Positions 26,524 to 35,727 of a DNA stretch of 64,000 bases are shown here, in pieces. Position numbers and translations under genes: made by a program. Numbering within the stretch: position 1 is the first letter of the stretch; each line of letters starts with the position of its first letter. The stretch comes from Cupriavidus pauculus (GTDB lineage: Bacteria; Pseudomonadota; Gammaproteobacteria; Burkholderiales; Burkholderiaceae). The stretch lies in contig NZ_CP033971.1 of NCBI RefSeq assembly GCF_003854935.1, positions 186,001 through 250,000 on the forward strand, given 5' to 3'. The notes below the pieces were generated by a model, which was given only the letters and a program-made list of their open reading frames with translations, searched no databases and had not been told where the DNA came from.

Positions 26524-27507
26524 TCAGTCCAGCGTTGCACCCGAGGCGCGGATCACACCTGCCCAGATCGGCCGCTCCTTGTGGGCCAGGTCGAACAACG
26601 CACTGCGCGGCCCGGTCGTCACCTCGTAGGCCATGTCAGCCAGGCGCGCCTTGATGGCATCGGAGTTCGCGGCCTTGTTGAAGGCACGATTAAGCATGTC
26701 GAGGATCTGCGGATCGGTGGCCGCGGGTGCCACATAGCCCGTCCATGCCACGGCCTGGTAATCCTTGAGTCCACTTTCAGCCATGGTCGGCAACTGCGGA
26801 AGACGACTGTCGCGCTGGCGACCCGTCACAGCAAGCGGCACGACGCTCCCGTTCTTGAGGTACGGCGCAATCGACGTAATGTTCTCGAACACGAGATCCA
26901 CTTCGCCACGCAGCACCGCGAGATCCGCTTCCGGCCCCCCCTTGTACGGAACGTGCGTAATCGACACGCCCGCCATCGACTTGAACATCTCGGCGCTCAA
27001 ATGTCCCGTGGTGCCGTTGCCGCCCGAGGCGACTGCCAGTTTGCCCGGCGCGCCCTTTGCCTTGGCCACCAGTTCGGCCACGCTCTTGACGCCGAGATCC
27101 TTGCGCACGGCCAGCACGTTCTGCACGAAACCCGTCAGCGCCACCGGTGCGAGTTGCTTGTCGGCGTCATAGGGCAACTTCTTGTAGAGCGACTGGTTGA
27201 TGGCCAGCGTGGCGACGTTGGCGAAGCCGATCGTATAGCCATCGGCCGGTGCATTCACGATGGCCTGCGTACCGATGATGCCCGAGGCGCCCACGCGGTT
27301 CAGCACCACGATCTGCTGGCCGATGTCACGCCCGACTGCATCGGCCAGCAGCCGCGACACGATATCGGGTGTGGTCCCTGCGTTGAAGGGCACGATCAGC
27401 GTGATCGGTCGCTCGGGGTATGCGGCAACCGCGTGGGTGGAGAACACCACGGTGGCCGCCAGGGCCATGCGCGCAATGGCGCGCAGCGGAGAAAACTTGA
27501 GAGACAT
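26524..27507 (-). CDS. Bug-family tripartite tricarboxylate receptor
   Basis: A 327-residue periplasmic receptor with a signal peptide (basic start, ALAATVVFSTHAVAAYPERP) and Bug motifs ITLIVPFNAGTTPDIVSRLL, VVLNRVGASGIIGTQAI, VASGGNGTTGHLSAEMF and ITHVPYKGGPEADLA. It is embedded between a D-aminoacylase and a PLP dehydratase gene, so its ligand is probably an N-acyl or N-carbamoyl amino acid; some Bug proteins are known to bind amino acids and amides. No TctA/TctB genes are nearby. It is one of two Bug genes in this window and is not a recent copy of the other (low similarity outside the family motifs). Confidence 0.92.
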   Translation of the reverse strand: MSLKFSPLRAIARMALAATVVFSTHAVAAYPERPITLIVPFNAGTTPDIVSRLLADAVGRDIGQQIVVLNRVGASGIIGTQAIVNAPADGYTIGFANVATLAINQSLYKKLPYDADKQLAPVALTGFVQNVLAVRKDLGVKSVAELVAKAKGAPGKLAVASGGNGTTGHLSAEMFKSMAGVSITHVPYKGGPEADLAVLRGEVDLVFENITSIAPYLKNGSVVPLAVTGRQRDSRLPQLPTMAESGLKDYQAVAWTGYVAPAATDPQILDMLNRAFNKAANSDAIKARLADMAYEVTTGPRSALFDLAHKERPIWAGVIRASGATLD

Positions 27508-27582
27508 GGCGAACAGTTCCTGAATCAGCGGGGTAGCAAGAATCGGCGCGGACGGATGCGCGCCGGTATGTGCACGGTCGTC

Positions 27583-28653
27583 TCAGGTTCCGTGCGAAGC
27601 GGCTGCAGTGGGCTGCAGCATCGTATGTAGGAGTGGCAGATCGACATTGCCGCCCGACAGCACGAGTACCGCGTCGCGTCCGGCCAAATCGATCTTGCCG
27701 GCCAGCAGCGCAGCCAGCGCCACGGCGCCGCCGGGCTCCACGAGCAAGCGCAGTTCGTCAAGCGCGAAGCGGATGGCAGTCACGACTTCCTCGTCGGTGA
27801 CGGCTACGGCCGCATCGAGATAGCGGCCATTGATGGCGAACGGCAGTTCGGCGGGCGTGACGGCTTGCAGCGCATCGCACAGTGACGTGGCACCGGGCGC
27901 ATTGGTTTCGCGCTGGCCGCTGTGCAAGGAGCGCACGGTATCGTCGAATCCCGCAGGCTCGGCCGCTACCAGCCGCGTGCCCGGACTCATTGCCTCGACA
28001 GTCAGGCCGCAACCGGCCAGCATGCCGCCGCCACCGCACGGCGCAAGGAAGGTGCCAAGATTCTCGCGCGCGCTGCGCGGCAGATCCTGCAAAGCCTCCA
28101 GCGCCACCGTGCCTTGTGCAGCCAGCACATCGGGATGATCTCCGGGCGGTACGAGCGTGCCGCCTGTTTCGTCCAGCAGCCGCATGCCGATGCTTTCGCG
28201 GCTCTCGACACGGCGGTCGTAATGCACCACGCGTGCACCCTGCTGCAATGCGCGCGCCACCTTGTTGCGCGGGGCATCGACGGGCATCACGATCGTTGCC
28301 ATCACGCCGAGTTGTTTTGCGGCCCACGCGATGGCCTGCCCGTGATTACCAGTCGAATACGCCACCACGCCGCGTGCCCGCGTGGCGTCATCCATCGCCA
28401 GCAATGCGTTGAGCGCGCCGCGCGCCTTGAACGAACCGGTGACCTGCAAACATTCCGGCTTGATCCAGACGGGCGCACCGGCCAGCGCATCGAGCGCGGC
28501 ATTACGCAGCAACGGTGTCCTGACGATGTGCGCGGCCAGTGCCCGCGCGGCGCGCTCCACATCGGCAAAGTCGGGCACGCGCATCTGGCCCAGCATCTCG
28601 TGGTGGATTTCGGCGGGCAGTGCGGATCGGGTCTTCGCGAAGATGGATTGCAT
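27583..28653 (-). CDS. PLP-dependent threonine/serine dehydratase-like protein
   Basis: A 356-residue fold-type II PLP enzyme. The Schiff-base Lys lies in VTGSFKARGALNALL, the substrate loop in YSTGNHGQAIAWAAKQLG, and the phosphate-binding glycine loop in CGGGGMLAGCGL. This places it in the IlvA/TdcB/serine racemase group without the C-terminal regulatory ACT domain. Possible substrates are threonine, serine or 3-hydroxy-aspartate type amino acids. The start at 28653 has GGAGG six bases upstream; the open frame beyond it is a shadow of the neighbouring gene. It lies 11 bases after the N-carbamoyl hydrolase gene, so the hydrolase product may be its substrate. Confidence 0.9.
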   Translation of the reverse strand: MQSIFAKTRSALPAEIHHEMLGQMRVPDFADVERAARALAAHIVRTPLLRNAALDALAGAPVWIKPECLQVTGSFKARGALNALLAMDDATRARGVVAYSTGNHGQAIAWAAKQLGVMATIVMPVDAPRNKVARALQQGARVVHYDRRVESRESIGMRLLDETGGTLVPPGDHPDVLAAQGTVALEALQDLPRSARENLGTFLAPCGGGGMLAGCGLTVEAMSPGTRLVAAEPAGFDDTVRSLHSGQRETNAPGATSLCDALQAVTPAELPFAINGRYLDAAVAVTDEEVVTAIRFALDELRLLVEPGGAVALAALLAGKIDLAGRDAVLVLSGGNVDLPLLHTMLQPTAAASHGT

Positions 28654-28664
28654 GGCGCCCTCCT

Positions 28665-29660
28665 TCACAGCGATGCCGATGACGGTGTCCACACCTGCGG
28701 TGCTTCGCTGCCGGTCTGCGCCGTGATGCGGCCATACGCCTCGATCCGGCGATGCAGGCCGAAATTGAAGACCGTCGAGCGGCCCAGCTCGCAGAGATCG
28801 AGATTGCAGTCCGCCACCACCAGTTCGTCGTCCCACGTCGTGGCCTGCGCCATGATCTCACCCTGCGGATTGACGATGATCGAATGCCCGAGCATCTCGT
28901 GACCATCCTCGGTGCCGCTTTTGGCTACGGCCACAGCAAAGGTGGCGTTCTGGTAGCAGCCGGACTGGATCGACAGCTGGGAGTGGAATACGCGCAAGTG
29001 ATGCGCCTCGAAACCACGGTTCTCCTGATTCATGCTTGGCGTGTTGTAGCCCAGCATGACCAGTTCCACCTGTTGCAGTCCCAGCACCCGCCACGATTCC
29101 GGCCAGCGTCGATCGTTGCAGATCATCATGCCTACGTTGACATCGACATCTCCCACCGGCGCACGCTTGACCGGAAAGCCAAGGTTGCCGATCTCGAAAT
29201 AACGCTTCTCCAGATGCTGCACCTTGCGATGCGTGGCGAACTCGGCGTGGCCGGGCAAATGAACCTTGCGGTACTTGAGCACGATCTCGCCCGACGGTGC
29301 GATCACGACCGATGTATTGAAACGGCGCTTGCGCACGATGCCGGTCTCGTCAGGCTCGAAGGCGATCTCGGCATAGCCCAGGTACACCGTCAGTCCGTAG
29401 CGCCGGATGGCGTCGAACAGCGGTTGCGTGGCGGGCGATGGCAGTTCCGTTTCGTACCAGCCATCGGCTTCATCCAGATCTTCGTGATACCAGCGCGGAA
29501 AGAACGTGGTCAGGGCCAGTTCGGGGAACACCACGACCTGCGCGCCACGTTGGTGCGCGCGTTCAAGCAGCCGCACCATGCGGCCAACCGCGACGTCGCG
29601 GCCCTCGTGTTTCTGGATCGGGCCGAGTTGTGCAGCCGCTGCGGTGATGAGTCGGGTCAT
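28665..29660 (-). CDS. N-carbamoyl-D-amino-acid hydrolase-like nitrilase-superfamily enzyme
   Basis: A 331-residue C-N hydrolase. The catalytic triad is visible: Glu in VVVFPELALTTFFPRW, Lys in KYRKVHLPGHAEF and Cys in MMICNDRRWPESWRVLG. The segments around the triad, including RRFNTSVVIAPSGEIV and YNTPSMNQENRGFEAHHLR, closely resemble D-carbamoylases of hydantoin-using bacteria, which release free D-amino acids, CO2 and ammonia. The ATG at 29660 gives the family N-terminus; the frame runs much further upstream but without homology. It is the first gene of the leftward operon that continues through dehydratase, Bug receptor and D-aminoacylase. No hydantoinase is seen here. Confidence 0.9.
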   Translation of the reverse strand: MTRLITAAAAQLGPIQKHEGRDVAVGRMVRLLERAHQRGAQVVVFPELALTTFFPRWYHEDLDEADGWYETELPSPATQPLFDAIRRYGLTVYLGYAEIAFEPDETGIVRKRRFNTSVVIAPSGEIVLKYRKVHLPGHAEFATHRKVQHLEKRYFEIGNLGFPVKRAPVGDVDVNVGMMICNDRRWPESWRVLGLQQVELVMLGYNTPSMNQENRGFEAHHLRVFHSQLSIQSGCYQNATFAVAVAKSGTEDGHEMLGHSIIVNPQGEIMAQATTWDDELVVADCNLDLCELGRSTVFNFGLHRRIEAYGRITAQTGSEAPQVWTPSSASL

Positions 29661-29841
29661 GAATCGAATGTGCGTGTAAGCAACAGGCGTTGAAGGCAGG
29701 CCCAGTGTAGGGAGGCAACGCGCGTGGCGAAAGCGCATGCCCGGCGTGCCGTTCCGCGTGATCCGATTCGGTGGCGGGCACCACATGCCCTTGATTTGCA
29801 AGGCGATTGTCGAGACTGCACACGCGCGTCCCGGCCGTCGT

Positions 29842-29860
29842 CCATAACCGTCGGTTATGG
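29842..29860. promoter_or_regulatory. LysR-type operator upstream of the N-carbamoyl hydrolase operon
   Basis: A perfect inverted repeat with nine-base arms around one central base, CCATAACCG and CGGTTATGG. It contains a T-N11-A core (TAAC to GTTA), the consensus architecture for LysR proteins. It lies 182 bases upstream of the hydrolase start and 56 bases beyond the 3' end of the LysR gene at 29916-30851, the likely regulator. Confidence 0.7.
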
Positions 29861-29915
29861 TTGCGCGACAAACATTGATGCCGTCGCGCAGGTGCACGTC
29901 GTCATGCCGCCACAC

Positions 29916-30851
29916 TCATTCGGGATTGCGCGCCAGCAGATGGGCAAGCGTGGCCACGAAACCCCTGGCGAGCGTGGACATCGCCTGCTGCCGCGCGTGA
30001 ATCAGATAGATCTTGTGGTTGAGTGCCGGACGAATCGGCTTCAGGACAATGTCGCCTGCACCGTCCGGCGTGTACCCGAACGATTCCATCAGCGCCACGC
30101 CGACGCCTTCGCGCACCAGCGCCATCGCCTCGGGCGTGGAGCGGATCTCGATATCGGGCGCCAGCATGCCGCGCTCCGAAGTGAGGAACTGCGCCGACAA
30201 CCTGCCGAACGGGGTATCGCTGCCATAGCCGATGAGCGTGGAACCCCGGATGTCGTCGACCCTCACCTCATCGACATCGGCCAGCGGATGTCCGCGCGGC
30301 ACCGCGCACATGATGTTGCCTTGCCCGATTTCACGCGCACGCAACTCCGAGCCTTCGGGCGGCGGCATCGACGCGATGCACAGATCGGCCTGCCCCTGCG
30401 CCACAAACGGCAACAGTGCGTCGAATGGCAGGGGCCGGTAGTGCACGCGTACGGTGGGATGCCGATGGCGAAAGCGCTGAATGGCGCGTGGCATCAGCCA
30501 TTCGCTGTAGCTCGGGCTCGACACGATCGACAGCTTGCCGTCGCCATGCTCGGCCAGACTGGCCGCCACGGCGTTGAAACGGCCGACACCATCGAGGATG
30601 GGCCGCACTTCGGCGAACAACCGGTGCGCCTCCGGCGTGGGATGCAGACGACCGCGCTCACGGTCGAACAGCGCAAAGTGCAGGCGTGACTCGATGGTGG
30701 ACAGCACCCGGCTGATAGCGGGCTGCGACACGCACAGCATGCGGCCTGCCTCGCTCAACGAGCCGGCCACCATGATGGCGTGGAACACTTCGATCTGCCG
30801 CAGATTCAGCGGCGTCACGGGCTGCCTGCGAGGCAGGGTGGAAGATGTCAT
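29916..30851 (-). CDS. LysR-family transcriptional regulator
   Basis: A protein of 311 residues with the HTH near residues 15-75 (LNLRQIEVFHAIMVAGSLSE, VSQPAISRVLSTIESRLHFA) and an effector domain starting LSIVSSPSYSEWLMPRA. The ATG at 30851 was chosen since longer in-frame starts only add sequence antisense to nothing recognisable; the ribosome site is weak. It lies in line between two leftward operons: 76 bases after the N-formylglutamate amidohydrolase gene and 255 bases before the N-carbamoyl hydrolase gene. The T-N11-A palindrome in that second gap points to control of the 25-30 kb operon. Confidence 0.9.
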   Translation of the reverse strand: MTSSTLPRRQPVTPLNLRQIEVFHAIMVAGSLSEAGRMLCVSQPAISRVLSTIESRLHFALFDRERGRLHPTPEAHRLFAEVRPILDGVGRFNAVAASLAEHGDGKLSIVSSPSYSEWLMPRAIQRFRHRHPTVRVHYRPLPFDALLPFVAQGQADLCIASMPPPEGSELRAREIGQGNIMCAVPRGHPLADVDEVRVDDIRGSTLIGYGSDTPFGRLSAQFLTSERGMLAPDIEIRSTPEAMALVREGVGVALMESFGYTPDGAGDIVLKPIRPALNHKIYLIHARQQAMSTLARGFVATLAHLLARNPE

Positions 30852-30927
30852 GCGGAATACCGTGGAGACGGGCGTACGGCCCGACATCCACGGGGGATTG
30901 CAAGATCCACGCCACGCACCCCGCCCG

Positions 30928-31725
30928 CTACAGCGAGGCCATGGCCGCAAGCGCTCCATCCAGCATGCTGCGCAACACTGGCTGTACGCGCCCCGCGGCT
31001 TGCGGAAGATAGGGAAACGGCGCACGTTCGTCCATGTAGACCGACTGGGCCATTTCCAGCTGGATGGTATGAACGCCCGATGCCGGCTGACCGTAGTGGC
31101 GCGTGATATGTCCGCCCTTGAACCGGTCGTCCGCCACCCACGTGAACGGCCCTTGCGTTGCCGCCGCAATGACCGCATCGCGCATGGCCGGCGCGCAACT
31201 CGCGCCGCTATAGGTGCCGATGTTCAGGTCGGGGAGCCTGCCATCGAAAAGCCGCGGCAGCACGCCCGCTATCGAATGCGCCTCCCATACCAGAACCTTG
31301 GCATGTCGCTCGCGCAGGCGGGCAATCTCGGCCGCAAGCGCGTCATGATAGGGCTGCCAGTAGTCACGCTTGCGCGCTTCCACTTCCTCGGCAGACGGCG
31401 TATTGCCCGGGAGGTAGAGCGGTTCGCCACGGAACGTATCCACCGGGCACAGCGTGGTCGTCGTCTGTCCCGGATAAAGACTGCTGCCGTCTCCCGGCCG
31501 GTTCACATCGATGACATAGCGCGAGTAGTTGGCTTCGACGACCGACGCGCCCTGCTCCACCGCGAACGCATAGAGTCGTCGCAGATGCCAGTCCGTATCC
31601 GCACGTTCGCGGGCTGCGGGCGTCAGGCGCGGCACAAGCCAGTCGGGCAGTTGTTCGCCACCGTGCGGAATCGAGATCAACAGCGGCAGCGTGCCCTGTG
31701 TCACGTTGCAGATGGGCGCGCTCAT
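30928..31725 (-). CDS. N-formylglutamate amidohydrolase-family protein
   Basis: A 265-residue protein of the HutG/FGase family, zinc hydrolases that free glutamate from N-formylglutamate. It has the family opening LLISIPHGGEQLPDWLVPRL, then DTDWHLRRLYAFA, SRYVIDVNRPG, VWEAHSIAGVLPRLFDGRLP and GVHTIQLEMAQSVYMDE. The length is normal. GGAGG precedes the ATG, which overlaps the stop of the hydroxyacid dehydrogenase by four bases. It is the last gene of the 12-kb operon that starts at 43043. No other histidine-utilisation genes are present, so it may act on another N-blocked glutamate, in line with the oxoprolinase genes of the same operon. Confidence 0.9.
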   Translation of the reverse strand: MSAPICNVTQGTLPLLISIPHGGEQLPDWLVPRLTPAARERADTDWHLRRLYAFAVEQGASVVEANYSRYVIDVNRPGDGSSLYPGQTTTTLCPVDTFRGEPLYLPGNTPSAEEVEARKRDYWQPYHDALAAEIARLRERHAKVLVWEAHSIAGVLPRLFDGRLPDLNIGTYSGASCAPAMRDAVIAAATQGPFTWVADDRFKGGHITRHYGQPASGVHTIQLEMAQSVYMDERAPFPYLPQAAGRVQPVLRSMLDGALAAMASL

Positions 31726-32729
31726 ACCTGTACCTCCATGACATTCTGCGTCGAGCCGCTGTGCCGGCGGCGCTGCCAGACGGACGGATCGAGCATGTTC
31801 TCGGGCTGCCTGCCTGCAAGGGCATCGATGATCTGCGCGGCGCACTGGCTCGCGGTATCGGCCAGGGCCTCCTGCGTGGAACCGGCCTGATGCGGACTCA
31901 ACACGACATTGGGCAACGTCGCCAGTGGCGACGCCACGGGCAACGGCTCGCGCTCGAAAACATCGAGTCCCGCGCCAAACAGTTTGCCGGCGCGCAGGGC
32001 GTCGACCAGCGCCGGTTCGTCGATCAGGCCACCCCGCGACGTATTGACGAGGATCGCGCCGGGCTTCATCACCGCCAGCGCGGCGGCATCGATGGTGTGG
32101 CGCGTATCGGGCCGCAACGGGCGATGCAGCGACACCACATCGGACATCTGCAGCAGCGCCTGCAACGTTTCGACGCGCTGGCAACCCAGTGCCGCCACGT
32201 CCTGCTCCGCCACGCGCGGCGACCAGACCACCACATGCATGCCGAAGCCTGCCCGTGCCATCTGCGCGACGATCTGTCCCGTGCGGCCAAATCCAATGAT
32301 GCCCAGCGTCTTGTCGGACAGCGAATGCATCGGCACCGTGTAGCGGTGTTGCCAGTCAGACCGCCGCGTAGCGGCATCGGCCAGCACCACACCGCGCGCC
32401 ACGGCCAGCATCAGCATCATCGTGTGTTCCGCCACGGCCCGGACGTTGGCACCGGGCGTGGACACCACGGGAATGCCGCAAGCATGCGCATGGGCGACAG
32501 CGATTTTGTCCGTGCCAGTGCCATGATTGCTGATGACGGCCAGGTGAGGCGCGGCGTCGATGGCGGCGGCCGACAGGCCCTCGCGCACAATCACGGCGTC
32601 CACATCGCGCACCTCGGCAATCTGCTCCGCCGCGTTCGTGGCGGTGCCATGACGCACTTCAATGCCGGCGGCACGCAGGCGTTCCGCGCCGACGGGATGG
32701 ATCGGCTGGGTAATCAGACAGACTGGCAT
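31722..32729 (-). CDS. D-2-hydroxyacid dehydrogenase (NAD-dependent)
   Basis: A 335-residue member of the D-isomer-specific 2-hydroxyacid dehydrogenase family. The NAD-binding motif is IIGFGRTGQIVAQMARAGF, with signature stretches LHRPLRPDTRHTID and VNTSRGGLIDEPALVDAL. The catalytic Arg/Glu/His set is supported by NTSRGG, DVFEREPL and SPHQAGST. It interconverts a 2-oxoacid and its D-hydroxyacid. Within the operon it may reduce, or remove, the 2-oxoacid made by the aminotransferase at 41817. Its start overlaps the end of the M20 hydrolase gene by 16 bases. Confidence 0.92.
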   Translation of the reverse strand: MPVCLITQPIHPVGAERLRAAGIEVRHGTATNAAEQIAEVRDVDAVIVREGLSAAAIDAAPHLAVISNHGTGTDKIAVAHAHACGIPVVSTPGANVRAVAEHTMMLMLAVARGVVLADAATRRSDWQHRYTVPMHSLSDKTLGIIGFGRTGQIVAQMARAGFGMHVVVWSPRVAEQDVAALGCQRVETLQALLQMSDVVSLHRPLRPDTRHTIDAAALAVMKPGAILVNTSRGGLIDEPALVDALRAGKLFGAGLDVFEREPLPVASPLATLPNVVLSPHQAGSTQEALADTASQCAAQIIDALAGRQPENMLDPSVWQRRRHSGSTQNVMEVQV

Positions 32730-34039
32730 GTATTCAATATCGTGTTGAGAGGAAAAACGCCGGCGCGCGTGCCGAGCACTTGGGCCAGCACGCGTGTGGC
32801 CTGCGCGAAATCGTCGAGCCGCATCGACTCGTCCGGGTTGTGGCTGCCGTGTGCATTGCGGACGAACAGCATGGCGGCGGGTATGCCTCGCGAGGCGAAC
32901 AGCGCCGCATCGTGGCCGGCGCCACTCGGCATGGCCCGTGCAGGCACCCCGGCTTCGCCAGCCGCTGCGGTCAGCATGGCTTGCAGTGCCGGGTCCATCG
33001 CGGCCGATGCGCTCGACGTGACCGGGCCCAGATCGATGCTGACGCGAGAGGACTGGATGATGTCCGCGCAAATGGATTGCACTGCCGCGTCCATCGCATC
33101 GAGCGTGTCCCGATTGCGCGACCGCATGTCGATGCTGAAATCGACACGCCCGGACACCTTGCTGAAATCCGCCTGCGCCGCATCGGTCGAGCATTGCCCA
33201 ACGGTCACGGTCAGTTCGTGGCCGGCGGCTTCCAGTGCGACCCACGCCCGCTGCAACGCCGTGACCAGCGCCGCCGCCGCCACCACGGCATCTTGCCGAT
33301 GGCTGCGCGGTGTGGCGCCGGAATGCGCGTACTGGCCGCGAATCGTGGCGTGCCGGTAGCGCTGGCTGCCGCAGATACCGGTCACTACGCCCAGCACGTC
33401 GCCGCTTTCTTCGAGCACTGGCCCCTGTTCGATGTGGAGCTCGACAAAGCAGTCGATACGGGCGGCGTCGAGCGCGGACACGCCTTGCGCCACCGCATCG
33501 GGGTCACCACCTGCGGCGCGCATGTGATCGGCCAGCGTCCGCCCCGTGTCGGCGCGACGCAGTGCCAGTGCATCGGCGTCGAGCATGCCGAATGCAGCCT
33601 TGCTGCCGGCGTATGACACGGGAAACCACGCGCTCTCTTCCGCGCGGATGCCCATGACGGTGACATCCCGCGCCGGCGTCACGCCTGCGCGGCGCCATCC
33701 TGCCAGGAGGGCAAGTCCAGCTACCACGCCGGCGGCGCCATCGAAGTTGCCGCCACGGGGTACGGAATCGAGGTGCGATCCCGTCATGACGGCCGGCGCC
33801 GCCCGGTCGCGGCCCGGCAGCGTCAGGTAGAGATTGCTGGCAGCGTCGCGTCGCACTTCCAGTCCGTGACGTTCTGCCACGGCGGCGAACCATGCATGCG
33901 CGGCATTCTCGCCATCGCCATAGCTGTCGCGCGTGATGCCCACGCCATCGTGGCTCTGGCTGGCCAGTTGCGCGAACAAGGATGCGGCCAGTTCGAGATC
34001 GGGATCGAGATCGGTAGCGGGTTGCACAAACAGGGTCAT
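32714..34039 (-). CDS. M20-family N-carbamoyl-L-amino-acid hydrolase / allantoate amidohydrolase
   Basis: A 441-residue binuclear metal amidohydrolase. Metal ligands appear in [20 protein letters not shown], in [12 protein letters not shown], in [13 protein letters not shown] and in the final [31 protein letters not shown] belongs to the dimerisation lid. The family includes L-carbamoylases, beta-ureidopropionases and allantoate amidohydrolases, which all cleave ureido groups from amino-acid-like acids. The gene overlaps the ABC ATPase gene by four bases and the next gene by 16, so it belongs to the operon. Together with oxoprolinase and formylglutamate hydrolase it suggests the operon removes several kinds of N-blocking groups. 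Confidence 0.92.
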   Translation of the reverse strand: MTLFVQPATDLDPDLELAASLFAQLASQSHDGVGITRDSYGDGENAAHAWFAAVAERHGLEVRRDAASNLYLTLPGRDRAAPAVMTGSHLDSVPRGGNFDGAAGVVAGLALLAGWRRAGVTPARDVTVMGIRAEESAWFPVSYAGSKAAFGMLDADALALRRADTGRTLADHMRAAGGDPDAVAQGVSALDAARIDCFVELHIEQGPVLEESGDVLGVVTGICGSQRYRHATIRGQYAHSGATPRSHRQDAVVAAAALVTALQRAWVALEAAGHELTVTVGQCSTDAAQADFSKVSGRVDFSIDMRSRNRDTLDAMDAAVQSICADIIQSSRVSIDLGPVTSSASAAMDPALQAMLTAAAGEAGVPARAMPSGAGHDAALFASRGIPAAMLFVRNAHGSHNPDESMRLDDFAQATRVLAQVLGTRAGVFPLNTILNTCQSV

Positions 34040-35724
34040 GCGGCCTCCACGGTTTCAGACACCCGCTCATCGGCAACCTGTACGGCCTGCGGATCCCACG
34101 CCTTCCCGGGCATTGCATCGATCAGGCGGCGCGTATAGGCATCTTGCGGGGCCTCGAAAATCTCGGCGGGTGTGCCCTGTTCCACCACACTGCCGCGATG
34201 CATGACCAGCACCTTGTCGCATATCTGCGCGGCCACGCGCAGATCGTGCGTGATGAAGATGAGCGCAATGCCGAGGCGTTTCTGTACATCGGCCAGCAGC
34301 TTGAGCACCTGGGCCTGCACCGATACGTCCAGCGCCGACACCGACTCGTCTGCCACGATCAGGCGCGGCTCCATGGCCAGCGCGCGTGCAATGCCGATCC
34401 GTTGGCGCTGTCCGCCCGAGAACTGGCTTGGATAGCGGTCGAAAGCGCTGGCTTCCAGCTCCACCAGCTTGAGCAGCTCCCGCGCACGCGCTTCGGCCTG
34501 CGCACGCGGCACGCCGTTGGCCATGGGGCCATCGCATAGAATCCGTCCCACCGTGTGCCTCGGGTTCAGCGACGCGAACGGGTCCTGGAAGATCATCTGG
34601 ATATGGCGACGCAGCGGGCGGAACGTATGTTCCGCAAGCGGTGCGATATCGCGTCCTTCGAACGCCATCACGCCGCCGTCGTTGCTGGTCAGCTTCAGCA
34701 GGCACTTGCCGATGGTGGACTTGCCGGAGCCCGATTCGCCGACGATACCGAGCGTCTCGCCCGCGCGGATCTCGAAGCTGACGCCCTTGACCGCCTCTAC
34801 CACGCGCTTGCGCTGGAACAGCCCGCCCGGTGTGGTGTAGGTCTTGCGAAGCCCTTCGACGCGCAGCACCGGATAGCCGGCCGACGGCTCCACGGCAGCG
34901 GCATTGCGTGGACGGTGCGAGGGCACGCTGCCGATCAGCCGCTGCGTATAGGGATGCACGGGGCGATTGAGCACCTGCTCCGCCGGTCCCTGTTCGACGA
35001 TGCAGCCCTTCTCCATCACGATGACGCGATCGGCAATCTCTGCGACCACGCCAAAGTCATGCGTGACGAACATCACGCCCATGCCCTTTTCTTTCTGGAT
35101 ACGTGCAATCAGCGTCAGGATCTGCGCCTGCGTGGTCACGTCCAGCGCCGTGGTCGGCTCGTCGGCAATCAGGAATGCCGGTTCCAGCGCGAGCGCCATG
35201 GCGATCATCACGCGTTGGCGCTGACCACCAGAGAGCGCGAACGGATACGCCTGGCAGAGCGTCGGCGGATCGGGCAGGCCCACGAATTCGAGCAGTTCGA
35301 GCACCCGTGCGCGACGCGATTCCGGATCGAGTGCGCCATGCACGCGCATCACTTCGGCAATCTGGTCGCCCACGCGATGCAGTGGATTGAGCGCAGAGAG
35401 CGGTTCCTGGAAGATCATCGCCATGTCCTTGCCGCGCATGCCGCGCAGCGTGGTCTCGTCCTGCGTCAGCAGGTCGCGCCCTTTGAACAGTATCTGGCCG
35501 GACTCAGGTTTCAGGTACGTGGGCAGCAGACCCATGATGGCGTTGGCGCTCATCGACTTGCCGGAGCCCGACTCTCCGACAATGCAGACGAGTTCGCCGG
35601 CGCCGATGTCGAAGCCGATGTCGCGTACGGCAAAGGGCCGGTCACCGCCTTTGGGCAGCGCGATGCTGAGGTTGCGGATCGATAGCAGCGGTGCGCCGGA
35701 TGCGTGATTGCGGGGTTCCTTCAT
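34036..35724 (-). CDS. Dipeptide-type ABC transporter, double ATPase
   Basis: A 562-residue protein holding two ABC ATPase domains in tandem, equal to DppD plus DppF (as in GsiA). Walker A motifs are [16 protein letters not shown] and [16 protein letters not shown]; signature motifs [15 protein letters not shown] and [15 protein letters not shown]; Walker [14 protein letters not shown] and [12 protein letters not shown]. Note Ser instead of Pro after the second Walker B Glu. Each half ends with the oligopeptide-transporter C-terminal domain ([13 protein letters not shown]). It powers import of peptides or related compounds at the inner membrane. It lies three bases after the permease gene and overlaps the M20 hydrolase gene. 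Confidence 0.95.
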   Translation of the reverse strand: MKEPRNHASGAPLLSIRNLSIALPKGGDRPFAVRDIGFDIGAGELVCIVGESGSGKSMSANAIMGLLPTYLKPESGQILFKGRDLLTQDETTLRGMRGKDMAMIFQEPLSALNPLHRVGDQIAEVMRVHGALDPESRRARVLELLEFVGLPDPPTLCQAYPFALSGGQRQRVMIAMALALEPAFLIADEPTTALDVTTQAQILTLIARIQKEKGMGVMFVTHDFGVVAEIADRVIVMEKGCIVEQGPAEQVLNRPVHPYTQRLIGSVPSHRPRNAAAVEPSAGYPVLRVEGLRKTYTTPGGLFQRKRVVEAVKGVSFEIRAGETLGIVGESGSGKSTIGKCLLKLTSNDGGVMAFEGRDIAPLAEHTFRPLRRHIQMIFQDPFASLNPRHTVGRILCDGPMANGVPRAQAEARARELLKLVELEASAFDRYPSQFSGGQRQRIGIARALAMEPRLIVADESVSALDVSVQAQVLKLLADVQKRLGIALIFITHDLRVAAQICDKVLVMHRGSVVEQGTPAEIFEAPQDAYTRRLIDAMPGKAWDPQAVQVADERVSETVEAA

Positions 35725-35727
35725 CGG

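Noticed and set aside
28654-28836. Longer start for the PLP dehydratase
   Set aside because: The added residues are antisense-like sequence within the N-carbamoyl hydrolase gene, and a GGAGG site marks the ATG at 28653.
30852-31178. Longer start for the LysR protein at 29916
   Set aside because: The extension overlaps the N-formylglutamate amidohydrolase gene in another frame, and LysR proteins start close to the HTH.
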